NCBI GenBank assembly: GCA_009760855.2
Contig: WPIO01000004.1
Location: 266,001-330,000, forward strand
Origin: Cristatella mucedo
Taxonomy: Eukaryota > Bryozoa > Phylactolaemata > Cristatellidae
Direction: 5' to 3'
DNA: 64,000 nt
Below, piece by piece: positions 10,831-23,034 of the stretch. The stretch's first letter is position 1. Every line of letters begins with the position of its first letter. The position numbers and the translations under genes were made by a program. The notes below the pieces were generated by a model. The model saw nothing but the letters and a program-made list of their open reading frames with translations. It was not told the DNA's origin and did not search any database.

Positions 10831-11402
10831 CTCCCACTAACTACACAGTGGCTAACACACAGACATCAGATGAATGGCATACCTTGCCCACACCACGGAC
10901 ATGCAGGAACAAATGCCAAGTGTGTGAATGTGTGCATGGGTGCTTGTGAGCAAGCATTTATGTCCGTGTGTCTCTGCACGTGTCCCCTTTCCACTACTAC
11001 GCAAGGCTGTGACGACCAAATCAATAGAAATTCTCTTTAAGTTTACTCGCAATCTAAGTGGCAGCTGACACACAATCGGCAGCCAACCGCAATCACCTCA
11101 CACATGACGAAAAAGAAATGAGACGAAAAAATAAGTACAGTTGAGAAAGTAATCAAGGAACTAATAACAACGATACACTTTCACAAGACCCTGAGAGAAC
11201 TAGATTGCTTTCTATGCACTTCACGTGGGCTACAGAGAAAGCACAATGGCTAACTAGTGAGGATAAATTCGCACAATCGCAGCCTAATTGCATTACATCA
11301 CGAGGACAATTCGAGCTGACGAAGCAACCACTCTTAGGCATGAGTGGGTTTCAAGCTACATGGTAAATGTCGAGTCTTGTGATTTCTCGATGCCAGTAGG
11401 AC

Positions 11403-11999
11403 TGGCAGCTGCACACGGTGCATGTCAGACGAGCCTAGTCACAGAAGTTGAGTTATATGGAATGATTGCAGCGGCAGGAAGATGCACAGTAACAGAGTAT
11501 TACAAAAGTCTTAATGGAATGCCTCACAATCACGAAACTGAATGGTGGGGGTACCCGTAACAAAGCAGGCCCGAATCTTTGCTATATTAGGACAGATGAG
11601 AGAGGCAGACTTTACTGTTTGCCGCGGCTCCACTGTCATTTAGCAAAGGGTCATTTTCGAACAGGACACCTGCAACACCTGTATAAAGGCTACATGCGAT
11701 GACTGAGGGTCAGAAGCCAGGTTCCAGTTTCCACATTTCAGGGTCCACTTACCGAATGAAACTCAGTTTGCCCATAACTATTGGGTCGGTTGGTCTTATC
11801 GCCATGCAACTAGATTACGTTAGCTATCCTCCAAATGTGAATGTCGACAGATTAAGCTGCATGGGAGCTTGCAGACACGAGGCCGATGCTGGGGTGAGAG
11901 AGCGATCCTACTTCTCGTCTCGAAAGCTCGTGACGCCCAAACCGGACCAGGCCAGCGACGAGACTCGGCGTCACCAGCGAGGATACGAGGAGGCGGCTC
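11403..11999. other. Unique stretch between duplicated segments
   Basis: No recognisable gene. The 90-aa and 114-aa plus frames have no domain or supporting splice context that I recognise. Confidence 0.35.
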
Positions 12000-13900
12000 G
12001 AGCTGATACGAGGCCTGCAAGCACGAGTCGAGGCTGCGGCTAATCGCACGAGTTCGTTCACGCTCTCGCGGTTGGCCGACGGCAGCAGACTGCAGCAGAC
12101 GAGTTCGAGTCGAGGCCGAGGACGGCTCTCGACGGCAGACGCCAGCATCCGGGGCGTGGGCAGGCAGCACACGGCTCGCAGGTCGCAAGCGGTGCGACCG
12201 ACCGACACCCTGCGGCTGAGCGACAGCAAGCAGGCTCGGCCACCGCGAAACGGTGCATCGAATTGAGACTGGAAACGCTAGCTGGATACGTCGCCCGCCC
12301 GTCCGTCCGCCCGCCCGCCGCATATCGAGCTCGAATCGAGCGTCCGGGTCCGACTAGCCGAGGTCCAGCAGCGTCCGGCAATTCGCACGCGACTTCCATT
12401 ACGGCAAGCCAGCGCAGCGCGAGGCGGCGAACGGCGCCCGTCGGCGAAACGTCGCGCCGCCGCCGCCGCTGCGGGGACTCGGCGGACGCGCGCGAGATAC
12501 GCACGGCGTGCGAGCGAGCTTCGACCGCCAACGAGGCACGAGTCGCAGACTGCAGCCGACGCGGCCGCCGCGAACCGAGAGGACGCGCCGGCGGGCGAAC
12601 CGTGCGCGGTTCGCGCGGCCGCTCGCTGTGCGCCGTCCCTCAAGCACGCGCGCGCGAAGCCCTGGCAGATACTATGCCCCGGCGTGGACGCATTCGCGCG
12701 CTCAGCCGGAAGCGACAGGTCCAGCGTCGCCAGCGCGCGCGAAAAACGCCTAAGCTACCGCCGCCGCCGCTGCCGAACGACTAGCGACCTTCCCATTCAT
12801 ACGCAGGCCGCAGAAGGTCGGGAACGCGACGCTGCTGCCAGCAAACCTTGTCGCACGTAATTTCATCTTCTGACACTGAATCCAACCTCATTGGGGCGTC
12901 CCGAGAGCCAGATGAGTCCTCCGCCATCGTGGACAGACCACGGGACTGCGGCGAACCAGTACGCCGGAGGCGCATAAAGGCCCGCACTGACGGCGGGACT
13001 AGAGCTTCCGCTTCGCTGTAACGCGGAACGGAAGTACGTCGACCGCAAGGGATACGCTCAGGCCGGCAACAGCCCACGGGAGGCGGGACTTCGCGAGTTC
13101 GAATTTCGACCTATCCGACCGCGCGCCGTGTCGCATGGCTGTCGGTGGGAGAGCAGAAAGCGGGACTGGATGAAACGAAGCTCCGTAAATCAAATGCGTG
13201 CAGAGCTGCTGCCAGCGTGGCGCACGTCAAACCGCTATTAGCTGTGAAAGCCGACTTCGTCGTCGGTCCGATCTGTCCGTAGGTAAGATACAAAAGTGCC
13301 GCCATTCCACGTGAGACCGGTCTTGACTGGTGGCCGGTCCTAAAGTGTGACTCGCGACTTACTATTTTTCAAGTCAGACTGACTAGTATTGCTTAAACGT
13401 ATAGTGAGGAGAGCGAGATATGTGCGGCAAGTAAGTATTCCGACAGCGATAATATGCGGACGCTATGAATGCCGGAGTCTTTAGACAGATCGCACGCGCG
13501 CGTGTATTCGCGGTAAAGCGGTCGCTCGCGTAGCTAAGCAGTTGGCTGGACTCTCATACGGTTCGCGTCGCAGCTACGAATGAGTCCGCTCCACTCCCGC
13601 GCTTTCTCGAGCTCCAACGAGATCGTCTACTCGCTGCTCGAGCTCCCGCGTTGCGTGCGTGCTCAAGCGAGATTGAGCGCGCTGCTACGAACGCGTCGTG
13701 CGACTTTCACGTCCTGACAGACTTTGGCACCAAACACTACGCTCGCAACGGCGCTAAAAGTCTCGGCCGACGCGCAGCGAATGCTGACGGCGCCTGAACC
13801 TTGTATCGCGGCTAGCGACTTGTACGTGCAGCACCAGTTCGAGCTGGCTTTCCGACAGTAGCGGAACGTGCCAACGACTAAGAGCGCTTGTGACCTAACG
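12000..13900. promoter_or_regulatory. CpG-rich island, possible promoter region
   Basis: Sharp rise in GC and CpG density relative to flanks, with open frames on all strands as expected of GC-rich DNA. A minus-strand ATG in good context near 12930 opens a short acidic frame (MAEDSSGSRDAP...) reaching a possible donor gacaag/GTTTGC near 12853, so a minus-strand first exon is conceivable, but no downstream exon was found. Regions 13550-13835 recur at 43690-43965. Confidence 0.4.
13550..13835. repeat. Duplicated segment, left copy (distal part)
   Basis: Parallels 43690-43965: shared actctc(a/g)tacggttcgcg, gagattgagcgcgctgctacgaacgcg, gtgcgactttcacgtcctgacagac, and ccttgtatcg(c/t)(g/t)gctagcgacttgta. 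It continues the larger duplication, with about 2.1 kb between core and distal parts here versus about 0.3 kb in the other copy. Confidence 0.7.
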
Positions 13901-14581
13901 TAGAAGTTCTATGTCCGTTGCTTAGAGAAGCCTGTTTGACAGCGACGGAGGATTATGTGCGTTCAAAAGCGGCCACGGCACCCATCTACGGCTCAGTGGA
14001 CTTGAGCTCGAATCAATCTCAGGTGCTTCGGCCAACTTCGGAAACATAACTGACGACTATTCTATCTCAATGCGTCTGTCTGTATGCGCCCTCGGCCATA
14101 GATTGTCGCACAGTCGGCTCTTAGCCGTTAAAATTCAGGACCTGTGTAGTATGAATAGCTGTATTAATCTGACTGAATTAACTCGCAGCCGTTTCAGCTC
14201 GTCACCAACTGTGGGTCCTACTAGGCAAGGGCCCCTGGTACCCTCTTGGTAGCTTTTAATAATGTAATGTATTTCCGCCTGTGACACCACAAAGCCGTAA
14301 AGACTAAGTAATGACTAAGTTACCTAGGAAGGTTTTGTATAGCGCACGCACAGCCGAAGCTTTCGGAACGCATTCGGTTGCCAACAGACTTCGTCTCACG
14401 CAACAAAGAGAAAATGGTAAGCATAGGAGAGCCGTTGAGGTAGTGAGTAGCTTGGAAGTAGCAGCTCAGGACCGCTGAAAATGATGAGCCATAGTCGGCA
14501 GTAGGAGAGTAGGTGTCCTTGCGTAAGAATTGTGGAAGCGAGTTCCACAATCTAGGACATGCAGAGCTAAAGCTTCTGTCA

Positions 14582-16245
14582 TGTCCCAGCACCTTTCAAA
14601 AAAGCTGTAGTCAGGCCACTTCTCAAGAAAGCGACACTAGACCAAGAGAACTTAAAGCAACTACCGCCCAGTTTCCCTTCTACCATTCCTATCAAAGACA
14701 CTGGAACGGGTCGTGACAGACCAGCTGAACTCATATATCGAAACCTCACACCTTGCTAGTAAGTTCCAGTCTGGCTTTAGAGCTAATCACTCCACAGAGT
14801 CAGCATTGCTTAGGGTATACAACGACCAGCTTAGGAATGCGGACATGGGTAGAGTATCTCTGCTTGTTTTACTCGATTTTTCGGCAGCTTTTGATACCAT
14901 CGATCACAAAGTTCTTCTAGAGCGCCTCTCATCTCTCCTGGGCATCACTGGCACTGCTCTGCAATGGTTCAGGTCCTATCTCAGTGGGAGACTCCAGAGT
15001 ATTGACGTGAATGGACAAAGATCATCTGAGGTACCTCTGAAATATGGAGTACCTCAGGGCTCCGTGCTGGGTCCGGTTCTTTTCACGGTTTATACTCTTC
15101 TTGCTAATGTGATTGCCAAGCACACTCTAGGCTTTCACTTCTATGCGTATGACACTGAGTTGTACCTTTGCTTTTAACCCTCCCAGCCTTCGATCACCTC
15201 AAATTCTCTCCTCAACTCACTTGCTGCATGTATTGATGACATCCGGACATGGATGGCAGCAAGTTTTCTACAACTAAACGATGATAAAACTAACTTACTA
15301 GTTATGGGCAAACCCAGTGTGATTCAGAAAGTGGAAAAGCTGACGCTCAAAATTGGCTCTGCCAGCATATCTCTTGTTGAATCAGCTCGACAACTAGGTG
15401 TTATGTTCCAAAGTGACCTCGTGAGACGACCACATCAGCTCAGCAGTCAAATCTGAATACTTTCAGTTACACAATATTGCTAAAATTTGGGCTTGTTTAG
15501 ATAAGGATACCACGTCTATGTTGGTCCATGCATTAGTGACATCCCGTCTCAACTTCTGCAACTCACTGCTTACTGGCATACCAGCATGTGCGATCAGGCG
15601 ATTGCAGCTGGTGCAAAACTCTGCAGCTAGGCTTGTTTGTCGTGAGCGTCACAGTTGCCACATTACTCCACTTCTCGCCGACCTGCACTGGCTACCAGTC
15701 AAGCAACGCGTCGACCTCAAGGTTCTGTCGCTCACTTTTAGGTCCCTTCATTCTTTGGCTCCAGCCTATCTCTCAGATATACTCCCCCATCAGGCCATGC
15801 ATCGTACCACCCGCTTTTCGGATTCAAACAGCTTACCAATACCTCGTACGAACGTCAAATCCTTTGGAGACCGTGCATTTAGTTCGTATACTCCCAAAGC
15901 CTGGATCTCCCTCCCGACCTGCTTCAGAGCATCCGCTGACCTGACCACATTTAAAAGGAACTTAAAAACGCACCTATTTAGGACAGCATTTAGTGGGCCC
16001 CTGTGATTCGTTCTTGATGTGCCTCTGCGTGCTGACACTGTGCATGCTGCCACTAACCACATTTGCATGCTGACCCTGTGCATGTCACCCCTAACTATGT
16101 TATTCATTTTGTTTGTTTATCAAGCATGATTTTACTCACCATTCAATAGCATTTCCCTTTGCAGCAAATGTAAAGCGCCTAGAGAGAGATTAAGTTCTGT
16201 GAGTGTGCTTTATCAAGTGCATTATTATTATGATCATTATTATTA
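14582..16245 (+). mobile_element. LINE family A, 5'-truncated, inserted in LINE B
   Basis: Runs from an APFKKAVVRPLLKK segment through RT motifs (LVLLDFSAAFDTIDH near 14870; [13 protein letters not shown] near 15050; YAYDTELYLCF near 15150, where the first D of YADD is Y) to LHWLPVKQRVD, SLAPAYLSDILP, AFSSYTPKAW and FKRNLKTHLFRTAF, a ~200-bp 3' UTR, the stem-loop tail and (ATT)n. Flanked by a 5-bp target duplication tgtca at 14577-14581 and 16246-16250. Removing it rejoins the LINE B frame between KTAGD and RSFSSA. Frames are broken at about 14640, 15175 and 15456. Confidence 0.85.
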
Positions 16246-17366
16246 TGTCACCTGCTGTCTTTAAGCGGAGGAATGGAACAGCTAATTCATTGTCCACACA
16301 GGACCCGAGGGCGTGAAGAGGCTGAAACTGGTGCCGAAGCTCAGCTAGGTACGAAGGATCCAAGCCGTGGCAGGATTTGTGGGTCAGCGGAAGAACTTTG
16401 CTCTGTATCCGTTGCTCAACCGGCATCCATCCTAGCTCTTTTAGCAAAGGAGACGCCTGCTCAAACCTCTGGGACTTGAAAAATGGCCTTGCACTCATAG
16501 CCAGCTGCAGTGGCGTACTTGCTTTCTTTGGTACCCCAGCGTTAAGGGAATTACAATAATTAGACGAGACAGAACAAAGGAGCTAGTTAAACTTTTGCAA
16601 GCCACCGTGGAAGACAGCTTCTAACATTAGATCGGGATCGGACGTGACGGCTAGCTGAAATTTAGGCAGCTATCGACAACGACACATAAATTTCGAGCAC
16701 GTGGTGATGGTCGCTCAACAGCATGACATATTAGAAGAGCAAAGCCTTTTAATCCAGCCACACGCTTAGGGTGTCCTATGAGCAGCAGTTCGGTTTTATT
16801 GTCATTTAGTTTCAAGGAGTTTACCGACATCCAGGATCGAATATCGGCAAGGCAAGCATTCAGTTTATCAGTTGCTACAGCAGATTCCGACGGTTTGAAC
16901 GACAAATACAGCTGAGTATCGGCCGCACAATAGTGATATTGTATTCCATTGGCCTTAATCACTTTTCCCAGAGGTTGAGTATAAATGGAGAACAGCAATT
17001 GACCAAGGACGGACCCTTGAGGGACTCCACAGGTGACCCGTCTCGTTTGTGAGACCTTACCCCCACACGACACGGATTGACCACGATCAGACAAGTAAGA
17101 TTTTAACTACGCCAGTGCCTCGTCTGCCTGACTGATTGTTGTTCTCAAGCGTCCTAGGAGATTAGTTTCCGTGGAGTGCTGCCTCTTGAACCCCAATTGA
17201 AATGTTTCTGATATTTCATTCTTTTCAATATGTTCAAGCAGCTGCTTAGCAACAATTTTTTCAAGAATCTTTGACAAGAAAGGAAGTAGGTAAACCTGGC
17301 GATAGTTTGCTAGGACCTCTGGATCTAATCCAGGCTTTTTATGAATGGGTCTAACGATTGTGTTGG

Positions 17367-17688
17367 CGACAGAAGCTTTAGCTCTGCAGGTCCTAAACTG
17401 TGGAGCTCACTTCCACAATTCTTACGCAACGTTAACTACCGTCCTGCTGCCGACTATGGCTCATCCTTTTCAGTGGTCCTGAGCTGCTACCTCCATGCTA
17501 CTCACTACCTCCAGTGCTCTCCTATGCTTACCATTTTCTCTTTGTTGCGTGAGACGAAGTCTGTTGGCTACTGAATGCGTACTGAAAGCCGCTTAGGCTG
17601 TGAGTGCGCTAGACAAAAAATCTTCACCCACATGGACTTGATGACTTTGTGGAGTTACAGACGGAGATACGATACATTGCATTGCCGA
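17367..17688 (+). mobile_element. LINE family B 3' fragment, opposite orientation inside LINE B
   Basis: Reads RSFSSAGPKLWSSLPQFLRN, ADYGSSFSVVLSCYL, LLRETKSVGY, then the family B 3' UTR, on the plus strand inside the minus-strand LINE B copy. Confidence 0.75.
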
Positions 17689-19779
17689 TTTGAAGGACTT
17701 GGGTAATAAATAAATACGACCTCTTTTACCAAAGAAGCATTAGAAATCTCGGTTATGGCAGGGCTAAGTTGGTCGGCCAACGAAGTCCACAGAGATGATA
17801 GTATAGAGTCTTCAGGAGACTAGCTCTTTTTGCTTGATCTATTTAAGACAGCCACATCGCATGCAGAAACCTCAGAAAACCTTTTAAGGGAGGTGACAGG
17901 TTGTGACTCCACAATTGCTTTACTCGGAGGGGGCTTTACGGAGGCACGAATGTGCACAATTTGTTAAGTAAAGAAGGCTGAAAGTTTTTCAGCTGAGTCG
18001 TTTATATCTGTGGAGTCAGATCTCTCAGCATTGGCCAGCAAACGGTTGACTGTCTTGTAAAACATTTTAGGGTCCGACTGGTAGGAATTCAGCTGTCAAG
18101 CGAAAAAATAAGCCCTGGCTTTTTAAGCTTGTGGGTGTAAATTCGGAGGAAGTCTTTGAAATTAACTGGATTTGCATCAGACCCCGATTTATTAAAAATG
18201 ACGTTCAAGCCTTCGCTTAACACGGCGTATCTTTTGAAGTTTTTTGTAAACTAAAAGAAATCTCTACGAATCTGTACACGGATAGAATGAACGGGAGCAT
18301 GCTTGCCCAGAGCACTCCTAAGTGTCGTCATATTCACTGCATCAGTGAGGGTATCGAAACTATTGGTCGAGTCTGTGTGCAGATCAAGAAGACCTGCACC
18401 ACAAGCCGATTTCAACAGTGTCTATGTCAATGCTTTGCAAGTTACGTCGCTTGACAAGTTCGACATTACCCTGTACGTACAAGGGAGCAGGAACAGTACA
18501 CGAGACCGTACAACGATCCGAAAGGTTCAGCGGGCTCACCCCAAGGTCAGTGGGAAAGACGTCCTTAGAGATCACGAGATCTAGAATATGGCCACCAACG
18601 GGGTTGGTATGATTGATGTGTTGGACCAAACCAGAATTCTCCAGACAGTCAAGAAATGAGTGAACCTAGCTGTTGCCGGGGTTCTCAACGTGAATATGAA
18701 AGTCATTAGCGATCAGCAACGGCCTGTTACAATCAAATATTTCATTGAAGAACTCTAAACACTCCTCTATAAACAAGTTTACACAACCAGAAGGATGTCG
18801 GTATATCACAGTGAGAGGCATTGTCTTTTATGAGGACCTGATTGCAACTGATTCAAACGATGACCCATGCAAAAACATTACAAGCTCTCTTGAGCACGAC
18901 ACTGGTGTGGTTGGGCATGCTTGCCTACGTGGGACGCCTCGCTTGTCATTAACTCTCGGTCGCGACTTCTCTTGCAGTGAGTCGTTAAGGGCTCAGATAA
19001 AGATCATAAAAGCCTGAAGCACGTTCAACCGTATCTTTCTTGCCCTTACTGCTGACTAGAGGTGGTTGATTTCTTTCCATCCGGACGAATTGCCAAAATG
19101 CAGGTAACACGTGCACTTTCCTAACTAGTGCTGGGAACGTAGATTGAGGAGGCACCAGTTTGAACTTATACAATCGAGAACTCTGGCCCATTAATACTGC
19201 AGTTTTATCCATCAAAATCATGTTTTAAAGTTGGTATTTGAAAAAGTTGATGCCATCAACAAGGGACTTGAATGCAAGTGCACGTTTGTCAACTTAACTA
19301 TCTTCCAGCTTGAATAGTGCTGTTGATCGTCTTAGAGGCAGTTCATGAAGCTGAAGAAATCAATTTCATCCGGTGTTGCGATACTTAGGCTTTTTCTGTG
19401 AATATTTCGAATAATGGCGCCACTGCAAGGGCACATGCTTAAATATTTGTCCTTCCCACCAGCCAGAGCCTCTGGTCTCCTGTCGGAAATCCATTCACTG
19501 ACGATGCCTTCCAGCTATGAAAATAATTATTGCCGACCTGATCCACACTGCCACTTCTTAGCTTTGCCTCCATCCACCTGTTGACTGAAGTTAGCGTACT
19601 CTGCTTGCTATTTCCAGACAATTCGGTCGGAGATCCGACTTCTTCTCTTTACAGAAAGCCATCAGATTCTTGCCCTGGGAGTCCTCCACGATACCTTTCT
19701 TTTAATTGAGGGAATAGCTTTTTCTAATCAAAATATATTTTGTTCCAGAATAACGATATTAAAAAGGCGCAGGTAGTGA

Positions 19780-20160
19780 GCCGCTGAGCTAAGAGGTGCT
19801 GGCCGCTCGGTGCGCCTCCGCGGGGTCGCCGAGCGGCCGAGCGGCGACCCCGCGGAGGCGCTCGAAAACGCGCGATGCGAGCCGACGTGCATGCACTTAG
19901 GTGGGGGGAGGGCAAAGGCGAGGGGACCGACGGAGTGCGACGTCGCTGCGATCGAGCGGGCGCCACCTGGCGGGCGATCGCTCGATGGCCTTACTCGTTG
20001 CGGGGGGGGGGGGGGACTCTCGTCGGTCTGACGAGTGCAGGGCGCAGCCCGTGCGGTCATCGAATCGAGTTGTAATGACAGTAATAGAAACGACGACAAT
20101 GCTTACGACGCTTGCAAAGCGCCCGACGAGAGCTTAATCTACTCGCGGGCACTTCCCCTA
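19780..20160. other. GC-rich segment with a 19-bp perfect hairpin
   Basis: Local GC-rich block with a poly-G run (~20001-20013). Positions 19812-19830 (gcgcctccgcggggtcgcc) are the exact reverse complement of 19843-19861, with a 12-nt spacer. Overlapping frames on both strands have no recognisable domain. Confidence 0.6.
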
Positions 20161-20316
20161 CCCCGAGGGCTGAGCGTTACCTCACTGAACGACAGCACAG
20201 TTGCTTCCCTCAGCTGAGAACTGGACCTACACCTTAGCGCTGCAGCAAACCGGGTCGCTTAGACCGCAGTTTCCGGAAGAGCTTCCGGTACGTAGCTTTG
20301 ATGCCAATGTATCAAA

Positions 20317-21264
20317 AACTTACTAGTTATGGGCAAACCCAGTGTGATTCAGAGATTGGAAAGGCTGACTCTCAAAATTGGCTCTGCCAGCATATCTCCA
20401 GTTGAATCAGCTCGAAATCTAGGTGTCATATTCCAAAGCGACCTCTCGTTAGACGACCATATCAGCTCCACAATCAAATCCGCCTATTTTCAGCTTCATA
20501 ACATTGCTAAAATTCGGGCTTGTTTAGATAAGGATACCACGTCTAAGTTGGTCCATGCATTCGTGACCTCCCGTCTCGACTTCTGCAACTCACTGCTTAC
20601 TGGCCATACCAGCATGTGCGATCAGGCGATTGCAGCTGGTGCAAAACTCCGAAGCTAGGCTTGTCTGTCGTGAGCGTCGCAGTTGCCACATTACACCACT
20701 TCTCGCCGACCTGCACTGGCTACCAGTCAAGCAACGCGTCGACTTCAAGGTTCTGTCGCTCACTTTTAGGTCCCTTCATTCTTTGGCTCAAGCCTATCTC
20801 TCAAATATACTCCCGCACCAGGCCAAGCATAGTACCACCCGCTTTTCGGAATCCAACAGTCTACCACTACCTCGCACAAACCTCAAATCCTTTGGAGACC
20901 GAGCATTTAGTTCGTATGCTCCCAAAGCCTGGAACTCCCTCCCGACCTGCGTCAGAACACCCCCTGACCTGACCACATTTAAAAGGAACTTAAAAACGCA
21001 CCTATTTAGGACAGCATTTAGTGGGTCCATGTGATTCGTCCTTCACGTGCTTATGCATGCTGACACTGTGCATGCTGTCCACTAACCACATTTGCATGCT
21101 GACCCTGTGCATGTCACCCCTTACAATAATATTCATTTTGTTTGTTTTTCAAGCATGATTTTACTTACCATTCAATCGCATTTCACTTTGCAGCAAATGT
21201 AAAGCGCCTAGAGAGAGATTAAGTTCTCTGAGGGCGCTTTATCAAGTGCATAATTATTATTATT
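20317..21264 (+). mobile_element. LINE family A 3' end
   Basis: Starts inside the RT domain (LLVMGKPSVIQRLERL) and continues through LGVIFQSDLSLDDHISSTIKS, SKLVHAFVTSRLDFCNSLLTG, then after a one-base frame change LHWLPVKQRVDFKVL to FKRNLKTHLFRTAFSG, the 3' UTR, stem-loop (21206-21245) and (ATT)n. It is the least decayed C-terminal copy in the window. Confidence 0.85.
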
Positions 21265-21269
21265 AAGGC

Positions 21270-22200
21270 ACCGCGCATTGCCCGGGTACCAAGATCTGAG
21301 TGCTCCCACGACAACTGGTAGGACAGGCTGACACCCGACTCTGGGACCAGAAGTCCCACGAAATGATTGCATATTTCGTGATCTTCCGATCCTTGACTTT
21401 CGCCAATGTATTCCCGTCATTGTCGAACGGGACCGCCACGTCGATGATAATTTCGGTTGTCCCAACGTCGACCACGAGGTCCTGGCGCAGTGAGCTGTCG
21501 CTCACCGCAGCAGCAGCACGGCATCTGTCCAGCGTCGTGCATTGTCGCAGGTGATCTGGCGAGGCGTCGTAAAGACGGTTCAGGATCCTTTAGCGCCTGG
21601 CCCTGACGGCCGGCATCAGCAGGCGGCAGCCCGAGAGCGCGGCAGCGACTGCATGCGGTTGACTCCGATGAGTCGAAGCGGTGGCTCGTGGCGAGCACTG
21701 GAAGCAGGTTCACGCGGGCTCGATGAACGAAGGGCCAGGCTGTGAACGACACTCCGAGGCCAGTCCGAAAGAAGTGGCTGCACGTGCCAAAGTGATTAGG
21801 CAGAGGCACCGGGAGGCGTGCATTGCACATGCGAACATTGCAGCGAACACCCACTCCTCTCCGGAGCCAGAACTCCGGAGGCAACGCACTTGGGTTTCCA
21901 TCTCAGCCGGTTTGAAGGCGACGTCGGGCAGGGCGTCATCGCTTCGGGTGATGTCTCGCTCGGCCCCTGTTGGGAAGAGAGGATGTTGGATCCGCTTGGC
22001 TTATCCACCACCGCCATTTTCCGGTCGAGACAGCAGATACACTTGCAGATGCTGCTTCCAAGCCAGCGTGCTGGCCGTGCAGCCCTGCTCTGGGTTTCCT
22101 TATTATGTAACCGTGCAGAGAAGGTCGTCCCCCGGTTCTCTGCCGGTGGACTGTGCGATGCAGCGCTGCCGTGCGGTTAAAACACAGGCGGCCACAACTG
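21270..22200 (-). mobile_element. R2-like non-LTR retrotransposon C-terminal remnant
   Basis: The minus strand reads LRQDLVVD..TTEIIIDVAVPFDN, KITKYA and, one frame over, VVGALRSWYPGN. These match the end of R2/NeSL-type proteins, where RPDLV...IIDVTVPFE is the PD-(D/E)XK-like restriction endonuclease core and IVGALGSWDPxN follows. The P of PD is Q here. A Cys/His-rich segment (CNARLPVPLPNHFGTC) lies upstream near 21820. Several frameshifts. It begins directly after a family A (ATT)n tail. Confidence 0.6.
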
Positions 22201-22711
22201 GGTGCCGAAAGCAACAGTTTATTGTGGGCCTGTTAGTAGCGGTTACGCGCCGGCGCAAGCGCTTTACGAGGCGCGAACCGGACCAACGGAGTTAACTGCG
22301 TGAACTCCCGAAGCCCGAGTATAATAAACTATTCTATTCGCACGTCGCTAGCGATTGTCCCAACCCCGAAGGCGGGCCGCTACAGCACCCCAAGATACGA
22401 GCAGCTAACTGAGTAGCCGGCAGAACACAACTGCTCAGTCTAAGTTGCAATTAGCTGTCCGTCGCCGTAGGTTCGTCTCTCGTGCTCTCGAAGCGTAGTC
22501 TCTGCTCGACTACCCAAGCTGTAGCCCTGAGCTCTCAAGGCGTCTCATTATATTCTCTCTCCTCTCAACTCCTGACCTCACGCGCAGCTGCTATTTCTAC
22601 TTCAGCATAATAGTCGGTGCACATCCTGACCACAACGTCTGCACCAGGCTTCATTATAACTTTAGGGGGTAGACCAGACGCCGGGCCTGCACTAGGTGTC
22701 CAAGTCGAACC
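22201..22711. other. Unassigned stretch
   Basis: No gene seen. A cccgagtataataaac stretch near 22313 could be an old polyadenylation or LTR signal, but nothing else supports this. Confidence 0.25.
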
Positions 22712-22719
22712 CTCTAAGA
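22712..22719. repeat. hAT target-site duplication, left
   Basis: ctctaaga, identical to 25687-25694; 8 bp is the hallmark length for hAT elements. Confidence 0.95.
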
Positions 22720-23034
22720 CAGGGGTGTCCAACCTTTTTGCGTTGGGGGGGGGCCACATTTCAAAAATTTAAAAGGTTCGGGGGCTACATGTAAATTGGC
22801 GTAGTTGACCGCATCAGAAAATAAGATCGTAATTTAGTATGACTATTACTATTTTACTTAATAAATAAACCGCAATACAATAGTATTTTTTAGCATAATT
22901 ATAATTAAAATAATAAATAATAAAAATTTAATCATGCGTCCTGGAAAATAATTTGATAGATATTATGGCCAATCTTTTACTTTTGGATTTTTATTTTAAT
23001 AACATAAAGACAGAAACTTATAAAACTTACAAAA

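Larger units (their letters stand above)
8865..11402. repeat. Duplicated block, left copy (core)
   Basis: This block matches 41215-43398 in the same orientation, from cttg(t)caaagattcagcgc at the left to gatgccagtagga at the right. It includes a minus-strand LINE B end, a tail, a SINE, about 700 bp of otherwise unique sequence (for example the cctaaggccgacaggttacg region near 10371) and a 14-bp minisatellite. Small indels differ between copies. Confidence 0.8.
14259..19690 (-). mobile_element. LINE family B, near full length, decayed and split by two insertions
   Basis: Minus-strand non-LTR retrotransposon. From right to left: possible ORF1-like segment (19439-19621), APE-endonuclease remnants (an ANDFHIHVE box near 18700 and GHILDLVISKD near 18560), RT fingers with SKILEKIVAKQL and FKRQHSTETNLL near 17170-17280, RT palm with GVPQGSVLG at about 17020 and an active-site box reading [11 protein letters not shown] near 16930, then the C-terminal domain (WMPVEQRIQSKVLPLTHK; CVDNELAVPFLRLKTAGD) to 16251, resuming at 14577 with RSFSSACPRLWNSLPQF and ending in the ...gtaatgtaatg tail at 14259. 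Both the Y and first D of YADD are changed, so the RT is dead. Confidence 0.8.

Noticed and set aside
12058-12784. Several overlapping 120-173 aa frames on both strands
   Set aside because: Arg/Ala/Pro-rich frames expected in any CpG-rich DNA; no domain.
16651-17094. 147-aa RT-like frame as a host reverse transcriptase gene
   Set aside because: Part of a decayed LINE with its YADD box mutated and flanking LINE domains in order.
21681-22295. 204-aa plus frame
   Set aside because: Antisense to an R2-like endonuclease remnant, with no recognisable domain.
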